This document shows positions 60,643-64,000 of a stretch of DNA of 64,000 bases, in pieces. Location: the NCBI GenBank assembly GCA_947500585.1, contig CANMSN010000002.1:62001-126000 (forward strand), written 5' to 3'. The stretch comes from an uncultured Flavobacteriaceae bacterium (GTDB lineage Bacteria > Bacteroidota > Bacteroidia > Flavobacteriales > Flavobacteriaceae). Positions within the stretch are counted from its first letter, which is position 1. Each line of letters begins with the position of its first letter. A program made the position numbers and the translations under genes. The notes beneath the pieces are model-generated. The model was not told the DNA's origin. It saw only the letters and a program-made list of their open reading frames with translations, and did not search any database.

Positions 60643-61681
60643 ATGTTTTATTAGCCAATTGCCCACAAGCTGCATCAATATCTTTACCTCTACTTCTGCG
60701 TACATTTACTACTATCCTATTTTTTTCTAATGTATTAATATAATTCTCTAGAGCTTCGTTTGTAGCTTGTTGAAAATCGCCATCATCAATAGGGTTATAT
60801 TCAATAATATTCACTTTACATGGTACATATTTACAAAACTTCACAAAAGCATCAATATCTTTTTGAGTATCGTTTATACCTTTCCAAACCACATATTCAT
60901 AACTAATTTTACTATTAGTTTTTTCGTACCAATATTCTAATGATTCTTTTAAATCCTTTAAAGGAAAGGTTTCATTAAATGGCATTATTTGAGTTCGTAC
61001 CTCATCTATAGCTGAATGTAATGAAACTGCTAAATTGAATTTAACGTCATCATCAGCCATTTTTTTTATCATTTTTGGTACACCTGATGTAGAAACGGTA
61101 ATCCGTTTTGGCGACATCCCCAATCCTTCCTCTGAAGTAATTTTATCTATAGCTTTAATAACATTATTATAATTCATAAGCGGCTCACCCATACCCATAA
61201 ATACAATATTACTTAATGGCCGATTATGATACAATCTACTTTCATTATCAATAGCAACCACCTGATCATAAATTTCATCTGGATTTAGGTTACGCATACG
61301 TTTTAATCTTGCTGTTGCACAAAACTTGCAATCTAAACTACAACCTACTTGACTGGATACACATGCTGTTGTTCTGGTTTTAGTAGGAATTAAAACAGAC
61401 TCCACAATTAAACCATCGTGTAAACGTACTGCGTTTTTGATAGTACCATCGTTACTACGCTGAATAGTGTCTACTTTAATATGATTAATAACAAAATTAT
61501 CTTCTAACATTTGACGTGTTTCTTTTGAAACATTAGTCATATCTTCAAATGTATGGGCAGATTTTTTCCAAAGCCATTCATAAACTTGATTTCCACGAAA
61601 GGCTTTATCACCCTCTTTTACAAAAAAATCTCGGAGTTGTTCTTTGGTTAATGCACGTATATCTTTTTTATCTTTCGCCAT
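60641..61681 (-). CDS. rlmN: 23S rRNA (adenine-2503-C2)-methyltransferase
   Basis: 346 residues. The radical SAM motif CxxxCxxC is CSLDCKFC (Cys114, 118, 121). A further conserved Cys in TTACVSSQVG and the C-terminal Cys at about residue 339 (DAACGQLANK) correspond to the methyl-carrying Cys pair of RlmN. VFMGMGEPLMNYNN near 165 is the family SAM-binding motif. It methylates A2503 of 23S rRNA and A37 of some tRNAs. The stop codon touches the shared terminator. It is on the same strand as queA upstream, but a terminator lies between. Confidence 0.96.
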   Translation of the reverse strand: MAKDKKDIRALTKEQLRDFFVKEGDKAFRGNQVYEWLWKKSAHTFEDMTNVSKETRQMLEDNFVINHIKVDTIQRSNDGTIKNAVRLHDGLIVESVLIPTKTRTTACVSSQVGCSLDCKFCATARLKRMRNLNPDEIYDQVVAIDNESRLYHNRPLSNIVFMGMGEPLMNYNNVIKAIDKITSEEGLGMSPKRITVSTSGVPKMIKKMADDDVKFNLAVSLHSAIDEVRTQIMPFNETFPLKDLKESLEYWYEKTNSKISYEYVVWKGINDTQKDIDAFVKFCKYVPCKVNIIEYNPIDDGDFQQATNEALENYINTLEKNRIVVNVRRSRGKDIDAACGQLANKT

Positions 61682-61781
61682 AGGTTTTGCAAAAATAGTG
61701 AAAGGTTTTACGAATTTCGATTATTTATTAGAATGTTTAAAATACCCTTTGTACTCAAAATGATGTTTTAAAAAATAAAAA

Positions 61782-61801
61782 AGCCTCTAATAAAAGAGGC
61801 T
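61782..61801 (-). terminator. Terminator of queA
   Basis: On the minus strand: AGCCTCT / AGAGGCT stem with a 6-nt loop, followed by TTTTTTATTTTTT. It starts 26 bp after the queA stop and separates queA from rlmN. Confidence 0.85.
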
Positions 61802-61826
61802 CTGAATATTCTATATAGTTTAGATT

Positions 61827-62876
61827 TTAGATAATTAACATCGCATCACCATAACTATAAAATTTATACTTTTCCTTTACAGCTTCCTCATATGCTTTTT
61901 TAATGAAATCATGACCTGCAAATGCAGAAACCATCATTAACAACGTTGATTTTGGTGTATGGAAATTAGTAATCATTGAGTTTGCAATACTAAAATCGTA
62001 TGGTGGAAAAATGAACTTATTAGTCCAACCATCTATTTCATTTAATTTACCGTTAGATGATACGGCACTCTCAATAGCACGCATAGCCGTTGTACCAACA
62101 GCACAAATTCGTCTTTTAGTTTTTAAACCTTCATTTACAATCTGAACAGCTTTTTCATCAATAGTTAACTCTTCGCTATCCATTTTATGTTTAGATAAGT
62201 CTTCAACCTCAACTGGATTAAATGTTCCTAAACCTACATGCAAAGTTACTTCTGCAAAATTAACACCTTTAATTTCTAAACGTTTTAATAAGTGTTTAGA
62301 AAAATGAAGCCCTGCGGTTGGAGCCGCAACGGCACCTTCATTTTTTGCATAAATAGTTTGGTAACGCTCTTCATCATCCGGCTCTACATCTCTTTTAATG
62401 TATTTTGGAAGTGGTGTTTCACCTAGTTCATTTAATTTTATACGAAATTCTCTGTATGACCCATCATATAAAAAACGTAAAGTACGTCCTCTAGATGTCG
62501 TATTATCTATTACCTCTGCAACCAATGTATCATCGTCTCCAAAGTACAATTTGTTACCTATTCTTATTTTACGAGCCGGATCTACTAAAACATCCCATAA
62601 GCGTTGTTCTTCATTTAATTCTCTTAATAAAAATACTTCTATTCTAGCTCCAGTTTTTTCTTTATTTCCGTATAATCTAGCTGGAAATACTTTGGTATTA
62701 TTAAGTATTAAAACGTCATCTTCATTAAAATAATCAATAATATCTTTAAACATTTTATGCTCAATGGTTTGCTCTTTTCTGTTTAAAACCATTAAACGAG
62801 ATTCGTCTCTATTTTCTGCTGGATATTCTGCTAGTAATTCTTCTGGTAAATTGAAGCCGAAGTGTGATAATTTCAT
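61827..62876 (-). CDS. queA: S-adenosylmethionine:tRNA ribosyltransferase-isomerase
   Basis: 349 residues. Family motifs: [17 protein letters not shown] at the start, [18 protein letters not shown] near residue 55, [14 protein letters not shown] near 185 and [14 protein letters not shown] near 210. [14 protein letters not shown] is near 260. It adds the epoxycyclopentane ring of queuosine to tRNA-Asp, -Asn, -His and -Tyr, using SAM as ribosyl donor. It has its own promoter and terminator. The final residues ([11 protein letters not shown]) match the usual C-terminus. Confidence 0.96.
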   Translation of the reverse strand: MKLSHFGFNLPEELLAEYPAENRDESRLMVLNRKEQTIEHKMFKDIIDYFNEDDVLILNNTKVFPARLYGNKEKTGARIEVFLLRELNEEQRLWDVLVDPARKIRIGNKLYFGDDDTLVAEVIDNTTSRGRTLRFLYDGSYREFRIKLNELGETPLPKYIKRDVEPDDEERYQTIYAKNEGAVAAPTAGLHFSKHLLKRLEIKGVNFAEVTLHVGLGTFNPVEVEDLSKHKMDSEELTIDEKAVQIVNEGLKTKRRICAVGTTAMRAIESAVSSNGKLNEIDGWTNKFIFPPYDFSIANSMITNFHTPKSTLLMMVSAFAGHDFIKKAYEEAVKEKYKFYSYGDAMLII

Positions 62877-62929
62877 TTAAAAGTATTTAGAGTTTGTTTA
62901 TTTAGTTATTTATAAATTATAAACGGTTG

Positions 62930-62961
62930 CAAATATACAATCCTGAGATAGCCTTTGTCAA
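62930..62961 (-). promoter_or_regulatory. Promoter of queA
   Basis: On the minus strand: TTG (62961-62959), 21 bp, then TATATTTG (62937-62930). It matches the flavobacterial -33/-7 consensus, with the -7 element 54 bp before the queA start. Confidence 0.5.
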
Positions 62962-62976
62962 GTAAATAGATGATTA

Positions 62977-64000
62977 TTATTTGGTTATTTGAAATCCTAT
63001 AGATTCTAAATCGTCCCAAAAGGTTGGATAAGACTTTGAAACCACCATAGCATCTTCAATAACTATTGGTGTTTTAAGTGCTAAAGGCGCAAATGCCATA
63101 GCCATTCTATGGTCGTGGTAAGTAGCTATTGACACAAATTCTTTTATTGAATTTGAAGCTGATAAGTGTAATGATTTATCTGTAATTTCAACGTTACCGC
63201 CTAACTTTTCAATTTCAGTTTTTAAAGCTACAAGCCTATCGGTTTCTTTAATTTTTAAAGTATGTAATCCTATTAAATCACATGAAATTCCTAATGCAAA
63301 ACAGGTAACTGCTATGGTTTGAGCGATGTCTGGCGCATTAACTAAATTATACTCAAAATGTGTTAACCCCTCACTTTCCTTTTTAAGGGTTATTGAATGC
63401 GCTTTAAAAGTACTAGTTACACCAAAATGTTTGTAAATATTTACCAAATCAGAATCACCTTGTAATGAGTTTTCTTTATATGATGACAATGTTATTTCAG
63501 TACCAACTTCGCTAATTGCCACTATACTAAAATAGTAGGATGCTGAGGACCAATCTGATTCTACTGTTAGTTGTTGGTTAAGTGTAGTTAGTTGCTGGTT
63601 ATTAGTTATTGGTTTTACAGAAATTATATTTCCTATAAATGAATTTTCTATACCTAATTCATCTAATAAACTTAAAGTCATTTTAATATATGGTACTGAA
63701 GTTATTTCTCCTTCCAGAGTTAATTCTAAACCATTTTCAAGTTTTGATGCTATTAATAATAAGGCAGAAATATATTGACTACTTACATTAGCTTTTAGTG
63801 ATACTTTATGTTTAGTGAGTTTCTGCCCTTTTATTTTTATTGGAGGAAACCCTTCATTTTCAATATAACTAATATCTGCACCTAAATGCTGAAGCGCTTC
63901 AACCAAAATTTTAATTGGGCGTTCTTTCATCCTTTTTGAGCCAGTAAGTGTTACTTGTCTTCCTTCTTGAATTGAAAAATAAGCTGTTAAAAATCGCATA
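62977..64000 (-). CDS. aroA: 3-phosphoshikimate 1-carboxyvinyltransferase (EPSP synthase), 5'-truncated by window end
   Basis: About 341 codons of the C-terminal part; the true start lies beyond base 64000, because EPSP synthases have about 90 more residues before MRFLTAYFSIQEGRQ. Visible motifs are LTGSKRMKERPIKILVEALQHLGADI near the start, SSQYISALLLIASKL, DWSSASYYFSIVAI and TYHDHRMAMAFAPLAL near the end, with Asp/His/Arg of the active site. The enzyme makes EPSP from shikimate-3-phosphate and PEP. Around bases 63566-63601 two 15-bp near-identical repeats (period 21 bp) encode a NQQLTTL-NQQLTVE insertion. Confidence 0.94.
   Translation of the reverse strand, partial: MRFLTAYFSIQEGRQVTLTGSKRMKERPIKILVEALQHLGADISYIENEGFPPIKIKGQKLTKHKVSLKANVSSQYISALLLIASKLENGLELTLEGEITSVPYIKMTLSLLDELGIENSFIGNIISVKPITNNQQLTTLNQQLTVESDWSSASYYFSIVAISEVGTEITLSSYKENSLQGDSDLVNIYKHFGVTSTFKAHSITLKKESEGLTHFEYNLVNAPDIAQTIAVTCFALGISCDLIGLHTLKIKETDRLVALKTEIEKLGGNVEITDKSLHLSASNSIKEFVSIATYHDHRMAMAFAPLALKTPIVIEDAMVVSKSYPTFWDDLESIGFQITK

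Overview
The window is AT-rich and comes from a member of the Bacteroidota, most likely a marine-type Flavobacteriaceae. The support is: type IX secretion (T9SS) C-terminal sorting domains (LRR protein at 4919-7669, small protein at 59834-60592); three GLPGLI-family proteins; the order rplM-rpsI-rpsB-tsf; flavobacterial promoters of the form TTG-N19-TAnnTTTG before rplM and tRNA-Tyr; and almost no Shine-Dalgarno sequences. I cannot name a species. Most of the window is chromosomal core. There is no rRNA, CRISPR array, transposase, integrase or phage gene.

Layout. 1-209 is the 3' end of polA. 226-9120 is a minus-strand block of exported proteins: a CHAT-domain/TPR protein with a C-terminal membrane anchor, a small secreted protein, two paralogous lipoproteins, a T9SS leucine-rich-repeat protein and a DUF4412-like protein. 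Divergent from it are an ECF sigma factor and a one-pass TPR protein that looks like its anti-sigma factor (9237-10489). 10526-23337 is housekeeping: YgiQ radical SAM protein, Sua5/TsaC, ribosomal proteins L13/S9/S2, EF-Ts, PEP carboxykinase, a saccharopine dehydrogenase-like protein, an Lrp regulator and glycyl-tRNA synthetase. 23445-29931 holds a ComF-like protein, an Ig-like lipoprotein, an omega-amidase and aminotransferase pair, and a LytTR two-component system. 30128-33525 is a row of four small exported proteins.

33526-36806 is the most irregular stretch. A second ECF sigma/membrane-protein pair lies between the 3' end of a membrane-anchored MutS-like ATPase gene and a 135-nt, 98%-identical second copy of that 3' end. 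The ATPase gene is also bracketed by dispersed repeats. 36915-42462 has a Bax-inhibitor-like protein, a zinc peptidase, alanine dehydrogenase, a 204-bp MITE-like element, a SemiSWEET, two methyltransferases, a 25-bp inverted-repeat element and tRNA-Tyr. 42541-50378 is an envelope locus: an outer-membrane beta-barrel receptor and three GLPGLI proteins on the minus strand, facing a histidine kinase/OmpR-type regulator pair. Their shared intergenic region carries three GTTAAC copies with a 10-bp period next to a promoter. 50412-64000 has a deoxynucleoside kinase, an App1-type phosphatase, membrane and soluble pyrophosphatases, an M1 aminopeptidase, a polyprenyl synthase, rlmN, queA and truncated aroA.

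The best candidate for an undescribed system is the first island. A CHAT (caspase-like) protease domain predicted to face the periplasm is encoded beside an ECF sigma factor and a predicted anti-sigma factor with a periplasmic TPR domain. This suggests a proteolysis-gated envelope signalling module; that reading is inference. The second candidate is the regulatory array between the GLPGLI genes and the two-component system.
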